From positions 62,001 to 126,000 of the forward strand of contig NZ_JABAEF010000007.1 of NCBI RefSeq assembly GCF_023701945.1: DNA of 64,000 bases, given 5' to 3'. The notes beneath the pieces were generated by a model. It made no database searches, was not told the DNA's origin, and was given only the letters and a program-made list of their open reading frames with translations. The translations under genes and the position numbers were made by a program. The stretch comes from Rhizobium sp. CG5 (lineage in GTDB: Bacteria > Pseudomonadota > Alphaproteobacteria > Rhizobiales > Rhizobiaceae). Below are positions 8,658-17,872 of this stretch, in pieces (within the stretch, counting starts at the first letter, position 1; the number at the start of each line of letters is the position of its first letter).

Positions 8658-9722
8658 ATGAAAGAAGCTCAGCCGAAAAATACAGCCGTTACGGTCGCCG
8701 ACGTGGCGCGTTCCGCCGGTGTGTCGAAAGCCACCGCGGCACGGGTGCTCGGCGGCTACGGCACCGTCAGCGACAGGGTCCGTGATGCGGTCAAGGCAGC
8801 GGCAAAATCGCTGGACTACCGGCCCAACGAGCTTGCCCGCAGCATGACGACCGGCCGCTCCGGCACGATCGGCGTTGTGGTGGGGGATATCGAGAACCCG
8901 TTCTTCGGCTCGGCCGTGCGCGGCATTTCGGAGATAGCCCGCGCGGCAGGCTTCAATGTGGTCCTTGCCAATTCAGGCGAGGATTTCGAAGTCGAACGCG
9001 CCGCCATCAAGACTTTGGTCGCCAAGCGGGTTGACGGATTGATCGTCTCGCCGGCACGGCAAAGCGAGGTCGATCATTTGAAGGAGATCGGCCGCGCCGG
9101 CCGGCCACTGGTCCTTCTGGACCGGGCGATCGGCGCCCTCGACGTCGATACAGTGACGACGGATGACAGGCAGGCGGCGGAAAACGTGACCCGATTGCTG
9201 GTCTCTCGCGGGCACCGCCGCATCGCCTATGTCACAGCCTGCGATACGCCGACGCATGTTTACAGCCATGCCGACGAGATCTCGACAGCTTCGGTGCGCG
9301 AACGTATCGAAGGTTTCGTCAGGATCGGCGAGGAAGCGGGTATCGGCCCCATGGCGCAATGGATCCGCGTCGGCGCCAATACGCCGGAAGCGACCCGCCG
9401 CCTGACCATGGATCTGCTCGGCAGTGCCGCACCGCCAAGTGCCATCATTGCGTCCGACAGTCTGATTGCGCTTGAGGTGTTCAAGGTCGCCCGTGAACTC
9501 GGCGTCGACATGCCGGGCGCGCTGTCTTTGCTGACCTTTCACGACGCCGCCTGGACCGCTGTCACATCGCCGCCGGTAACAGTGGTACGGCAGCCGGTCT
9601 ATGAGCTGGGAGAAGCGGCGGCGCGGATGTTGATCGAGCGTTTGAACGGCGAACAGTGTCCGCCCCGCCATCTCGTCCTGCCAACCCAACTGGTCGAGCG
9701 AGGATCGATAGGTACCGTGTGA
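8658..9722 (+). CDS. LacI-family transcriptional regulator (controls the 4739-8427 operon)
   Basis: 354 residues. The helix-turn-helix and hinge lie at about residues 12-60 (TVADVARSAGVSKATAARVL ... LDYRPNELARSM). The remainder is a periplasmic-binding-protein-like effector domain starting GTIGVVVGDIENPFFGS and ending with the dimer-core segment typical of the family (SLLTFHDAAWTAVTSPPVTVV). It is divergent from the amino acid/opine transporter operon, with palindromic operators in the gap. LacI control of a polar amino-acid transporter is unusual and suggests a sugar-containing ligand such as an opine or Amadori compound (inference). Confidence 0.92.
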   Translation: MKEAQPKNTAVTVADVARSAGVSKATAARVLGGYGTVSDRVRDAVKAAAKSLDYRPNELARSMTTGRSGTIGVVVGDIENPFFGSAVRGISEIARAAGFNVVLANSGEDFEVERAAIKTLVAKRVDGLIVSPARQSEVDHLKEIGRAGRPLVLLDRAIGALDVDTVTTDDRQAAENVTRLLVSRGHRRIAYVTACDTPTHVYSHADEISTASVRERIEGFVRIGEEAGIGPMAQWIRVGANTPEATRRLTMDLLGSAAPPSAIIASDSLIALEVFKVARELGVDMPGALSLLTFHDAAWTAVTSPPVTVVRQPVYELGEAAARMLIERLNGEQCPPRHLVLPTQLVERGSIGTV

Positions 9723-9756
9723 CGCAAGCTGCTTCGCCCGCCCGCAGCGCGTTCTC

Positions 9757-9780
9757 CGGACGTCTGAAACGTCCGTCTTT
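9757..9780 (+). terminator. Rho-independent terminator after the first LacI gene
   Basis: 7-bp perfect stem CGGACGT/ACGTCCG with a 5-nt loop (CTGAA), followed by TCTTT. It lies 35 bp after the stop codon at 9722. Confidence 0.6.
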
Positions 9781-9958
9781 CAAACCTCTTGCATAGCGGC
9801 CTGCGTCGGGCATATTGCAGGCGGGACGAAACCAGGCCACGCCTGCTATCGGTTTCAGGACTTCAAACAGAATGCCAGCAATCTGAATATATTGCGATAT
9901 CTTCGATTCGGTACCTTCGTTTTTCGCCTGAATTGCATTGTTTTACATGAGGGCGACG

Positions 9959-10981
9959 ATGTCTCCGAGACCCGCGACGTTGAAGGATGTGGCTGCGCTT
10001 GCGAAAGTATCGCGTGCAACTGCTGCGCGCGCGCTGAACAGCTACGGCTATGTGGGTGACGGCACGGCCGAAAAAGTGCTGAAGGCCGCAGAGCAGCTCG
10101 GCTATCGCGGAAACCGCCTTGCCCAGGCGTTGCGCAGCGGCCAGTTGCCGATCATCGGCTGCGTGCTGGGTGACATCCAGAATCCGTTCTTCGCTAAGAT
10201 TGCCCACGATGTGGAATTCGTCGCGCGGGAGGACGCGCACAATCTTGTCATCGGCAGCAGCGAGGAGCAGGTCGAGCAGGAAAAATCGCTGCTCTCCAGC
10301 CTGCAGTCGCTGAGCATTCGCGGCTTCATCGTCGCCCCCACGTCTTCAGCAGATAGCGCGCATCTGCAGCGGCTGATCGATGACGGCATACCGCTGGTCC
10401 TGATCGACCGTGTGGTGCAGGACATCGACTGCGACAGCGTCGTCGTCGACAACGAAGGCGGGGCGCGCAAGGCGGTCGAGTATCTGATTGGCATGGGACA
10501 CCGGCGGATTGGCCTTCTTCAGGATGATACGCGGATTTTCACATCGCAGGAGCGCCTGAACGGCTACCGCAATGCCCTGGCTGCAAACGGCATCGGGCTC
10601 GATGAACACTTGATTTCCGTATCGCAATCCACCGTCGAGCATGCCATCGACGTCACCATTCGCATGTTCAGCCGCAAGAACCCGCCGACAGCGCTTTTCA
10701 CGGTCGACAGCCTGATGACGCAAGGAGCGCTGCTCGCCTTCCGCTCGATGGGAATCTCGATCCCGCACGAGGTCTCGCTGATCGGTTTCGATGACTTCAA
10801 TCTGGCGACGTTTACCGATCCGCAGATCACAGTCGTGTCTCAGCCGGTGTCGGAACTCGGTTTTGCGGCGGCTCGGTTGCTGATGAAAAGGCTTGCCGGG
10901 AAACAGTCGCCTCCGGAGCATTTAAGCTTTGAAACCAAGCTGATCGTGCGCGGTTCTGTCAGCCGTCTGGCCGCTAAATAA
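9959..10981 (+). CDS. LacI-family regulator of the Amadori-type operon
   Basis: 340 residues from the ATG at 9959 (MSPRPATLKDVAALAKV), chosen because GAGGG lies 5 bp upstream; in-frame starts at 9947 and 9938 have no ribosome site. HTH: LKDVAALAKVSRATAARALN; hinge: LGYRGNRLAQALRSG; effector domain from IIGCVLGDIQNPFF onward, ending LIGFDDFNLATFTDPQITVV. It lies immediately upstream of, and on the same strand as, the operon starting at 11148. The 18-bp palindrome at 11054-11071 is its likely operator. The effector is presumably a sugar-amine or its phosphate (inference). Confidence 0.92.
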   Translation: MSPRPATLKDVAALAKVSRATAARALNSYGYVGDGTAEKVLKAAEQLGYRGNRLAQALRSGQLPIIGCVLGDIQNPFFAKIAHDVEFVAREDAHNLVIGSSEEQVEQEKSLLSSLQSLSIRGFIVAPTSSADSAHLQRLIDDGIPLVLIDRVVQDIDCDSVVVDNEGGARKAVEYLIGMGHRRIGLLQDDTRIFTSQERLNGYRNALAANGIGLDEHLISVSQSTVEHAIDVTIRMFSRKNPPTALFTVDSLMTQGALLAFRSMGISIPHEVSLIGFDDFNLATFTDPQITVVSQPVSELGFAAARLLMKRLAGKQSPPEHLSFETKLIVRGSVSRLAAK

Positions 10982-11021
10982 TCGCCTTTCCACCGCACTC
11001 AAAAAAATCCCAACGACCTAC

Positions 11022-11050
11022 TTGTCAACGGCAATTCATTATGAGTTAAT
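11022..11050 (+). promoter_or_regulatory. Candidate sigma-70-type promoter of the Amadori operon
   Basis: TTGTCA (11022-11027), a 17-bp spacer and GTTAAT (11045-11050). The predicted start near 11057 falls inside the palindromic operator at 11054-11071, a classic arrangement for repression. The -10 overlaps a second inverted repeat with arms ATTCATTA (11034-11041) and TAATGAAT (11047-11054). Confidence 0.5.
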
Positions 11051-11053
11051 GAA

Positions 11054-11071
11054 TGTGAGATCGATCTCACA
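11054..11071. promoter_or_regulatory. 18-bp perfect palindromic operator (LacI type)
   Basis: TGTGAGATCGATCTCACA is perfectly palindromic with a central CpG, as LacI/GalR-family operators are. The arms resemble a CRP site, but the spacer between TGTGA and TCACA is 8 bp rather than 6, so CRP is not favoured. It sits at the predicted transcription start of the operon that follows the LacI gene. Confidence 0.75.
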
Positions 11072-11103
11072 ATGTTCCAACGGATTTTTTGTACGACCGG
11101 ATT

Positions 11104-11122
11104 ATTGCTGCCGTGCAGCAAT
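11104..11122 (+). other. Leader hairpin in the Amadori operon mRNA
   Basis: Perfect 8-bp stem ATTGCTGC/GCAGCAAT with a 3-nt loop, 25 nt before the start codon at 11148 and downstream of the predicted transcription start. It has no T-run, so it is not a terminator; it may stabilise the 5' end of the message. Confidence 0.4.
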
Positions 11123-11147
11123 CCGAAGTGCGAACGGGAAGGTGTTA

Positions 11148-12161
11148 ATGCTCAATTTCGATAAAGATCGCTTTGTGACGATACAAAGTGGCGCGGTTTC
11201 GATCGCTGACGATATTCGCGCCGTGATGCGCGATCTCCTGGCCGGCGGGTTGGAGCGGGTGTTTTTCATGGGAACGGGCGGCGTGCAGTTTCTGACGCTT
11301 CCGGCGATTGGACTTGCCCAGAACTCGACGCTGTTTCCGGTGTCAGCCGCATTTCCGGCCCAGGTTGTCCTGCAGCCGCCGGCAGGCCTCGATGAGAAGG
11401 CCTTGGTCATTCTTCCGTCGCTGTCGGGAACCACCAAGGAGAGCGTCCAGCTGCTGGCCTTCCTGAAGGAGCGGGGCGTCAAGACTTTGTCCCTCACCGG
11501 ACACAAGGACACGCCGCTCGGCCGTGATGCCGATTACAATTTCACCAATTTCGGCGAAGACGATACCTCGTCTGAATCCTTCTATCTGCAGACCCTGCTG
11601 ATCGTTCTGGCGCTGCTGGCCGAACGCGGCGAGTACGATGATTTCGACGCGACCGTCGCGGAACTGAAACTGCTGCCGCAATTGCTGGTGTCGGTCAAAC
11701 AGAACTACGAGCCTGCGGCCGCCGCGCTGGCGCAGGATATCAAGGACGAGACCTACCACATCTTCACCAGTGCCGGCTCCAGCTGGCCCGAGGCCCATTA
11801 CTACGGCATGTGCATCCTTGAGGAAATGCAATGGATCAAGACGCGGCCCGTGCATGCGTCGGACTTCTTCCATGGCACGCTGGAGCTGGTGGAGCCCGGC
11901 GTCAGCGTCTTCGTCTTCAAGGGTGAAGATGCCTATCGGCCGCTCACCGACCGGGTCGAAAATTTCGCCAAGCGCTACACCGACAAGGTTCGCATCCTGG
12001 ATGCCGCGTCCGCCGATCTGCCTGGGATTTCCGCAAAGACGCGCAGCCTCATTTCTCCGGTGATCCTGGCGACGATGCTGGAGCGCCTCAGCGCCCATCT
12101 TGAGGTTCTGCGGGACCATCCGCTGACGACGCGACGGTATTACAAGCGCGTTGAATACTAG
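11148..12161 (+). CDS. SIS-domain protein, FrlB-like fructosamine-6-phosphate deglycase
   Basis: 337 residues from the ATG at 11148 (MLNFDKDRFV), preceded by GGGAAGG. Two SIS folds are visible: residues about 35-165 (FFMGTGGVQFLTLP; LPSLSGTTKESVQL) and about 200-330. The second half matches my memory of E. coli FrlB closely, including HGTLELVEPGVSVFVF and the C-terminal RRYYKRVEY (FrlB ends RRYYGGLVEY). FrlB splits fructoselysine 6-phosphate into glucose 6-phosphate and lysine. Together with the FrlD-like kinase four genes on, this makes an Amadori-compound pathway likely; which amino acid is carried is unknown. First gene of the operon. Confidence 0.85.
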   Translation: MLNFDKDRFVTIQSGAVSIADDIRAVMRDLLAGGLERVFFMGTGGVQFLTLPAIGLAQNSTLFPVSAAFPAQVVLQPPAGLDEKALVILPSLSGTTKESVQLLAFLKERGVKTLSLTGHKDTPLGRDADYNFTNFGEDDTSSESFYLQTLLIVLALLAERGEYDDFDATVAELKLLPQLLVSVKQNYEPAAAALAQDIKDETYHIFTSAGSSWPEAHYYGMCILEEMQWIKTRPVHASDFFHGTLELVEPGVSVFVFKGEDAYRPLTDRVENFAKRYTDKVRILDAASADLPGISAKTRSLISPVILATMLERLSAHLEVLRDHPLTTRRYYKRVEY

Positions 12162-12292
12162 GGTCCCCTCAAGGAGGAACGAAGACAGTCTTGCGTTGAT
12201 ACGTGCCTGAAAACCAGGGCAGGGGGCATTTCCGGGACGTCTGGTCGCCGCGAAATGCTCCCGCCAATCCAACAAAAGAGAGGAACTGCACA

Positions 12293-13624
12293 ATGACATA
12301 CAAGAACACACTTTTGAGCACGACACGTCTCGCAGCCGTCGCAGCGGGAGGGTTCTTTCTGGCTGGCGCGTCCATCGCCTTGGCAGCTGACGCTGTTGTT
12401 GCCGATCCGAGCGCTCCGGTCGAGTATTCCGGTACAGTGAGCATTCTGACCAAGTTCGGCCTGCAGCAACTCTCTCCGTTTTTCGTCGATATAGCCGCGA
12501 AATATGAAAAGCTTCATCCCGGTGTGACGGTCGAGCTGATCCAGGAAAGCGACGACAGCATCAAGGGCAAGACCAAGGCCTTGGTCGCCTCCAATTCCCT
12601 GCCGGATATCTACTTTTCCTGGACGGGCAGCTGGGGCGAGAATTTCGTGCGCGGCAACCGGGCTGTCGATCTGAGCAAAGTGGTCGGCACTGGCGGCGCC
12701 TGGGGCGAGGCTCTCGCACCCGCGGCCGTCTCCGCCTTCAAATACAATGACAAGTTCTACGGCATTCCGCTTTATCTCGATGCCAAGTTCATGGGCTTCA
12801 ACAAGGCCCTGTTTGACAAGGCCGGCGTGGCGGTTCCCAAGGATTTCGACGAGCTGCTGTCGGCCTGCGCCACCCTGCGCAAATCGGATCTGACGCCGAT
12901 TTCCTTCGGCAACAAGGAGGGCTGGCCCGCCGTGCATTTTGCCGGTCAGTTGCTCGCCTATAACGTTCCGCAGGCGACGCTCGAGAAGGATTTCAATCCC
13001 GCCACTGCCGACTATACGCATCCGGGCTATGTCGAAAGCCTGAAGCAGTTCAAGCAGTTGATCGATGCCTGCACCGATGGCACAGGAACCAACGGCACGT
13101 CCTATGCCTCTGCCCTGCAGCAGTTCAGCAGCGCGAAGTCGGCGATGTACTATCAGGAGATCATCGAGTTCGACCAGAGTGCTGCGGAAGGGGCGGTTCT
13201 CAAGAACAGCGACTTCGGCTTCTTCAAGCTCCCGGTTCCCAAAAATGCCGCCGGCGACGCCAAGGCCATCGAGGGAGCGCCGGAAGGCTACATGATCAAT
13301 TCCGCCTCGAAGAATATTCCGCTGGCGCTCGACTTCATGAAGTTCGTGACGTCGCCGGAGAACGGCAAGATCCTGTCCTCGCCTCCCTACGGCCAGCCAA
13401 GTGCGGCTGTCGGCGGCTATTCGGCGGACACGATGAACCCGGCCGTCGTCGAAGGCTTGAAGGAGATTGCGGCATCCTCCTATCTGATGCCGTGGCTCGA
13501 TACCGCCAATCCTCCGCGCGTGGCCTCCGTCTGGCTCTCCGGTCTGCAGGCCCTGATCGGCGGTTCCATGACCCCGGAACAGCTCGTCGAGAAGGTCAAA
13601 GAAGCCGCGGCCTCTGCAAAGTAA
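12293..13624 (+). CDS. Sugar-type ABC transporter substrate-binding protein (CUT1, SBP family 1)
   Basis: 443 residues from the ATG at 12293, with AGAGAGGA 8 bp upstream. The signal peptide ends near AGASIALAADA (residue about 30). The mature protein has features of large CUT1 binding proteins: KYEKLHPGVTVELIQESDDS, YFSWTGSWGENFVRG, YGIPLYLDAKFMGFNKALFDKAG and a C-terminal ASVWLSGLQALIGG segment. It delivers the operon's substrate, probably a fructosyl-amino acid, to the two permeases that follow after 15 bp. Confidence 0.92.
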   Translation: MTYKNTLLSTTRLAAVAAGGFFLAGASIALAADAVVADPSAPVEYSGTVSILTKFGLQQLSPFFVDIAAKYEKLHPGVTVELIQESDDSIKGKTKALVASNSLPDIYFSWTGSWGENFVRGNRAVDLSKVVGTGGAWGEALAPAAVSAFKYNDKFYGIPLYLDAKFMGFNKALFDKAGVAVPKDFDELLSACATLRKSDLTPISFGNKEGWPAVHFAGQLLAYNVPQATLEKDFNPATADYTHPGYVESLKQFKQLIDACTDGTGTNGTSYASALQQFSSAKSAMYYQEIIEFDQSAAEGAVLKNSDFGFFKLPVPKNAAGDAKAIEGAPEGYMINSASKNIPLALDFMKFVTSPENGKILSSPPYGQPSAAVGGYSADTMNPAVVEGLKEIAASSYLMPWLDTANPPRVASVWLSGLQALIGGSMTPEQLVEKVKEAAASAK

Positions 13625-13639
13625 GGACAGGGCTGACCG

Positions 13640-14605
13640 ATGCCCATCATGAAGCCTCAAAACGTGGGAGACGTCGCCGAGAGCGGCTTTTCCCTGCCGG
13701 GCAGGCCAGATTCAGGTCTGCCCGGGATGATCGCAAGACTGTCCTCGTTTCGCTGGGTTGTCGTCTCGTTCGTGCTGATCCTCTGGTTTGTCTATTATCC
13801 GATCATCGACAATTTTGCCGTCAGCACGACAAACCAGGATATCTTTACCGGTGAAACCTCGTTCATCGGGTTGGACAATTACCGGCGTCTGCTGGACGAT
13901 CCCGTGATCGTCACGGCGATCGCCAACAACACGCTCTACGCCGTCCTGTCCGTTCTCTTCCAGGTGTTCGGGGCCTTCGTTCTTGCCGCGATGATAGAAG
14001 GGCTGGAGACGGAAGAATGGCGGAGATTCTGGCGCGCCGTCTATTTCATCCCGTCGGCGATCTCCATTACCGTGACCGGTCTCCTGTTCTATTTCATCTA
14101 TCAGCCCGACATCGGGCTTCTCGATTCGGCCCTGAAAGTGATCGGCCTGGGCGATTGGTCGCGGGCCTGGCTGGGGGAAGAACAGACAGCCATCTACGCC
14201 ATCATCGCCATGAGCCAGTGGCAGGGGTTTGGCTATTCGACGCTGTTGTTTGCCATCGCCATCCAGAAGATTCCCCGGGAACTCTATGATGCCGCCATCA
14301 TGGACGGGGCCGGCACCTGGCGGCGGCTCTGGAGCATCACATTTCCGCTGACGCGGGAAATGACGGGGCTGATGGTCATCGTCACCGTGACGGGTGCTTT
14401 CCAGGTGTTCAACGAGGTCATGGTGATGACCGGCGGCGGGCCGAACAACATGAGCCAGGTGCTGGGCACGTGGCTCTACCAGCAGGGTTTCATCGAAAAC
14501 GATTTCGGCTATGGCGCTGCCATCGCATCCGTCATCTTCGTCATCACATTGCTGACCGGCTTCGCGCAGCTTTGGTACACCAAGAGCCGGAGAGTTCACC
14601 TATGA
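13640..14605 (+). CDS. CUT1 ABC transporter permease 1 (MalF/UgpA type)
   Basis: 321 residues with about six membrane helices after a roughly 35-residue cytoplasmic N-terminus. The EAA loop that contacts the ATPase is DAAIMDGAGTWRRLWSITFP. It overlaps the next permease by 4 bp (ATGA), so they are translationally coupled and should form the heterodimeric membrane channel. Confidence 0.92.
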   Translation: MPIMKPQNVGDVAESGFSLPGRPDSGLPGMIARLSSFRWVVVSFVLILWFVYYPIIDNFAVSTTNQDIFTGETSFIGLDNYRRLLDDPVIVTAIANNTLYAVLSVLFQVFGAFVLAAMIEGLETEEWRRFWRAVYFIPSAISITVTGLLFYFIYQPDIGLLDSALKVIGLGDWSRAWLGEEQTAIYAIIAMSQWQGFGYSTLLFAIAIQKIPRELYDAAIMDGAGTWRRLWSITFPLTREMTGLMVIVTVTGAFQVFNEVMVMTGGGPNNMSQVLGTWLYQQGFIENDFGYGAAIASVIFVITLLTGFAQLWYTKSRRVHL

Positions 14606-15462
14606 GTGTTTCCGATCACCTGCCGGACGTCGAGCGAAACGATTTTCTGCGCGTTCTGGGAAAAACCTGCCTGGTCGTCTTCCTGGTCTGTCTGGGTATC
14701 GTGGTCATCTACCCGCTGGTCTGGATGGCATTGAACGGCTTCAAGAACAACGCGGAAATTTTTGGAAATCCCTTCGCGTTGCCCTCCAATTTCACGCTAC
14801 AAAACTACGTTGCCGCCTGGAACCAGGGCATCAAGAACTACATCGCGACCAGCATTATCGTCACCCTGGCTTCGGCTGTGTGCACGGTGCTGATCAGTGC
14901 CTGGACGGCCTATGGCTTGACGCGGTCCAGGCTGCCGGGCAAGCCGCTGCTGATTGCCGTGGTGCTGGGCGGCCTGATGTTGAGCCCCACCGTGGCTGTC
15001 ATCCCGCTGGTGCGCATGATGCAGGATCTCGGCCTTTACAATACCTATTGGGCCCTGATCCTGCTTTATACGGCCTTCCGCATTCCCTTCACCACCTTCC
15101 TGATCCGCGCCTATATGCTGGGTCTGCCACGGGATCTCGATGAAGCGGCGGTCATGGATGGGGCCAGTGAAAGCCAGATCTTCTGGCGTGTCATTTTGCC
15201 TCTGTGCAAGCCGATCCTGGTGTCCTGCGTCATTCTGCATGTGCTGTTCGCCTGGAACGAATACCTGTTTGCGATGATCTTCACCAGCGGTGCGGATGTC
15301 CAGACGCTGCCGGTCGGCCTGACATCGATCATGGCCAAGCATGGCACCAATTACGCCGTTGTTTTCGCCGCCATGACCTTGTCCGCCCTGCCCATTCTCG
15401 TCGTCTTCTTCGCGGCCCAGCGGTTCTTCATCCGGGGCCTGGCGGAAGGCATCGGCAAATGA
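14602..15462 (+). CDS. CUT1 ABC transporter permease 2 (MalG/UgpE type)
   Basis: 286 residues from the ATG at 14602, which overlaps the previous stop (14603-14605). It has six predicted membrane helices and the EAA motif DEAAVMDGASESQIFWRVILP. It is the partner of permease 1; the shared ATPase is encoded at 17873. An 82-bp gap with no terminator separates it from the kinase gene. Confidence 0.92.
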   Translation: MSVSDHLPDVERNDFLRVLGKTCLVVFLVCLGIVVIYPLVWMALNGFKNNAEIFGNPFALPSNFTLQNYVAAWNQGIKNYIATSIIVTLASAVCTVLISAWTAYGLTRSRLPGKPLLIAVVLGGLMLSPTVAVIPLVRMMQDLGLYNTYWALILLYTAFRIPFTTFLIRAYMLGLPRDLDEAAVMDGASESQIFWRVILPLCKPILVSCVILHVLFAWNEYLFAMIFTSGADVQTLPVGLTSIMAKHGTNYAVVFAAMTLSALPILVVFFAAQRFFIRGLAEGIGK

Positions 15463-15544
15463 TGGAGCCCTTCGTCCAATATCACCCGGGCCGCAGCGCC
15501 GAACGGTCCAGGCGCGCAGTTTCCCTTTCTCGACGTTCAACGGA

Positions 15545-16414
15545 ATGACCATGACCAATGCAACTCCAACTCTCTTTGCCGTTGGCGACAATTGCCTGGA
15601 TGTCTATCTGACCAAGGGATTCGTGACCGTCGGCGGCAACGCTCTCAACGTCGCCGCGCAGTGGCAACGCAACGGAGCCGATGCCCGCTATTTCGGGGCG
15701 GTCGGCGCCGATCAGGAGGCGGCATTGATGCTCGACGTGATATCGTCTGCCGGGCTGAATGCCGGGGATGTCGAGGTGTTGCCGGGAGACACCGCCGTCA
15801 CGCTGCTGGCTGATGATGCCGGTGAACGGCGTTTCCTGCTGGAGTCGCTGGGGGCCGGCGAGAACTATGTGCCGGATCAGCAGCGCTATGATGACCTGCT
15901 TTCGGCCGATTGGGTGCATCTGGGGACCCATTCCAGCGACGTGCTGGTGCGTCGCCTGGTTCTGGATCGCGTGCCGTTTAGCCTCGATGTCTCGACCAGG
16001 CCTTTTGCGATATCGCTCGCCGATGTGCCCCTGGTGTTTGCGTCTGGCCCGGACGATGCCTCCGTTGCAGTGGAGCCTCTGATCGATGGCCTCAAAGAGG
16101 CCGGCGCACGAAAAGTCGTGGTCACCTGCGGCAAGCGCGGGTCCTTCTATGACGACGGAGTGAGCCGCTTTTCCGCAGGCTCCGTGCCGGTATCGGTTGT
16201 CGATACCTGCGGCGCGGGAGACAGCTTCATTGCCGCCTTCATCACGGCGCTGACGTTTAATGGCTTCAGCGAGGCCGAGGCGCTGAACCACGCCGCCTGG
16301 CGGGCCTCAGAAACCTGCACGCATCTGGGCGGCTTCCCGCAAGAGATCCAGCCGGTTCCGGGATGGCTTCTCGAGAAATACGACACCGTCATCCGCGCAG
16401 CGCAAAGGGTTTGA
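15545..16414 (+). CDS. PfkB-family kinase, FrlD-like fructosamine 6-kinase
   Basis: 289 residues; short for the PfkB family, as FrlD is. The start reads FAVGDNCLDVY, followed by GGNALNVAAQW, both matching my memory of FrlD (IGDNCVDIY; GGNAVNVAV). The catalytic signature is VVDTCGAGDSFIAAF, with the base Asp in GAGD. It should phosphorylate the imported Amadori compound at C6 to give the substrate of the FrlB-like deglycase at 11148. A second in-frame ATG lies at 15551. It ends 2 bp before the next start. Confidence 0.85.
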   Translation: MTMTNATPTLFAVGDNCLDVYLTKGFVTVGGNALNVAAQWQRNGADARYFGAVGADQEAALMLDVISSAGLNAGDVEVLPGDTAVTLLADDAGERRFLLESLGAGENYVPDQQRYDDLLSADWVHLGTHSSDVLVRRLVLDRVPFSLDVSTRPFAISLADVPLVFASGPDDASVAVEPLIDGLKEAGARKVVVTCGKRGSFYDDGVSRFSAGSVPVSVVDTCGAGDSFIAAFITALTFNGFSEAEALNHAAWRASETCTHLGGFPQEIQPVPGWLLEKYDTVIRAAQRV

Positions 16415-16416
16415 CC

Positions 16417-17820
16417 ATGGGCAAGATCAAGATGAGGCCACCGGTGGCCGCGGCCAAGGCAGACCGTTCGTTCTGGCTGCAGGACATCAATGCTGATCGG
16501 CTCACCGATCCTTTGCAGGGCGCTGAAACCTGCGATGTGGCGATCGTCGGCGGCGGTTATGCCGGCCTTTGGACAGCCCTGCGGATCAAGGAAAGCGCGC
16601 CCGAAACGCGGATTACCATTCTGGAGGCGGATTTTTGCGGATCGGGTGCATCGGGGCGCAATGGCGGCCAGGTGCACAGCTGGTTTGCCGAGATCGATCA
16701 GTTGAGTGCGGTCGTCGGTGACGAGGATGCGCTTATGCTGTGCCGGGCTACGGTCGACGCGATCGACGAGCTGAAGGCCCTGCAGGATGCGGGCACGATC
16801 GACATGGACCTGCGCCTGGACGGCTGGCTCTGGACGGCAAGCTCGATTGCCCAGGAAGGCGCCTGGACGCCGGCCTTTGAACATTGCCGCAAAATCGGCG
16901 AGGATCGGTTCCGGTCGCTCGACGGCGCAGACATCCTGCGGCGAACCGGTTCAAGCGCCTCCTATCTCGGTATTGCCGAGGAGAAAGCGGGCACAGTCCA
17001 GCCGGCCAAGCTCGCTTTGGGTCTGCGGCAACTGGCGCTGGCCAGGGGCATTGTCATTCACGAACAGAGCCCGGTTCTGGAGATTACGCCGGGCGCGCAG
17101 GTGCAGTTGCAGACCGCCCAGGGCGTTCTGTCGGCCCCCAGGGTCGTGCTGGCGGCGAATGCCTGGCTCGCCGCCTTGCCCGAGCTGCATCCCTATCTCT
17201 ATGTCGTCAGCAGCCAGGTGATCGCGACGGCGCCTGTGCCGCAAACATTGACCGACATCGGTTGGACCAGTGGCGCCTCGATCTGCGACGCGCAACGGCA
17301 CGTCCTCTACTATCAACGAACGCCGGCAGGGCAGGTGATTTTCGGCCGGGGCACGGGCAGCATTGCCTATCGCGACCGTATCGGCTCGACCTTCAACCGC
17401 AGCGGTGATCTCGGCTTCGACAATGTGCGCGAACTTCACCGGGTCTATCCCGAGCTTCGGGGCGTTGCCGTTCTTCATGACTGGTGCGGCCCGATCGATT
17501 GCACGGCGGAGCACCTGCCGGTGTTTGACCATCTGAAGGACCACCCGAACATCTTCTACGCCGTCGGCTTCAACGGAACGGGCATCGCTCAGGCTCCGGT
17601 TGCCGGACACATCATGGCGAGCCTCGTGCTGGGGCGGCAGGATCGCTGGAGCCGGTGTGGCCTGGTCGGTATCGGCCGGCGTACGAGATTGCCGCCGGAA
17701 CCGCTGCGCTATGCGGGTGCCCGGCTTGTACGGTGGGCCATCAGGGTGAAGAACGATGCCGAGATTTCGAACCGCAAGGCAAACCCACTGGTGACATTCC
17801 TCGCGGGCCTCGCCCCTTGA
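16417..17820 (+). CDS. FAD-dependent oxidoreductase of the DAO family in the Amadori operon
   Basis: 467 residues from the ATG at 16417 (AAAGGG 7 bp upstream). FAD-binding fold CDVAIVGGGYAGLWTALRI, then GASGRNGGQVHSW, a flavin-proximal motif of PuuB/amine-oxidase-like DAO proteins; the C-terminal half has CGPIDCTAEHLPVF and VGFNGTGIAQAP. It probably oxidises a secondary amine. Bacterial fructosyl-amino acid oxidases belong to the same superfamily, so it may give an oxidative branch for the same substrate, next to the kinase/deglycase branch (inference). The C-terminus beyond VLGRQDRW looks less conserved. Confidence 0.82.
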   Translation: MGKIKMRPPVAAAKADRSFWLQDINADRLTDPLQGAETCDVAIVGGGYAGLWTALRIKESAPETRITILEADFCGSGASGRNGGQVHSWFAEIDQLSAVVGDEDALMLCRATVDAIDELKALQDAGTIDMDLRLDGWLWTASSIAQEGAWTPAFEHCRKIGEDRFRSLDGADILRRTGSSASYLGIAEEKAGTVQPAKLALGLRQLALARGIVIHEQSPVLEITPGAQVQLQTAQGVLSAPRVVLAANAWLAALPELHPYLYVVSSQVIATAPVPQTLTDIGWTSGASICDAQRHVLYYQRTPAGQVIFGRGTGSIAYRDRIGSTFNRSGDLGFDNVRELHRVYPELRGVAVLHDWCGPIDCTAEHLPVFDHLKDHPNIFYAVGFNGTGIAQAPVAGHIMASLVLGRQDRWSRCGLVGIGRRTRLPPEPLRYAGARLVRWAIRVKNDAEISNRKANPLVTFLAGLAP

Positions 17821-17872
17821 GCGGGGGCTCTTTCTGACCCGCGAACAGACATAGAGTAAAGGAACGGGACCG

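Noticed and set aside
9757-9780. Operator for the first LacI protein
   Set aside because: The inverted repeat has a 5-nt loop and a following T-run downstream of the gene, and differs from the GAGACCGGTCTC operators; a terminator is simpler.
11054-11071. CRP-type site
   Set aside because: TGTGA and TCACA are present but 8 bp apart rather than 6; with a LacI gene adjacent and a central CpG, a LacI operator is the better reading.
12158-13660. 500-residue minus-strand open frame
   Set aside because: Antisense to the CUT1 binding protein with a clear signal peptide; the translation is Arg/Gly/Gln-rich noise.
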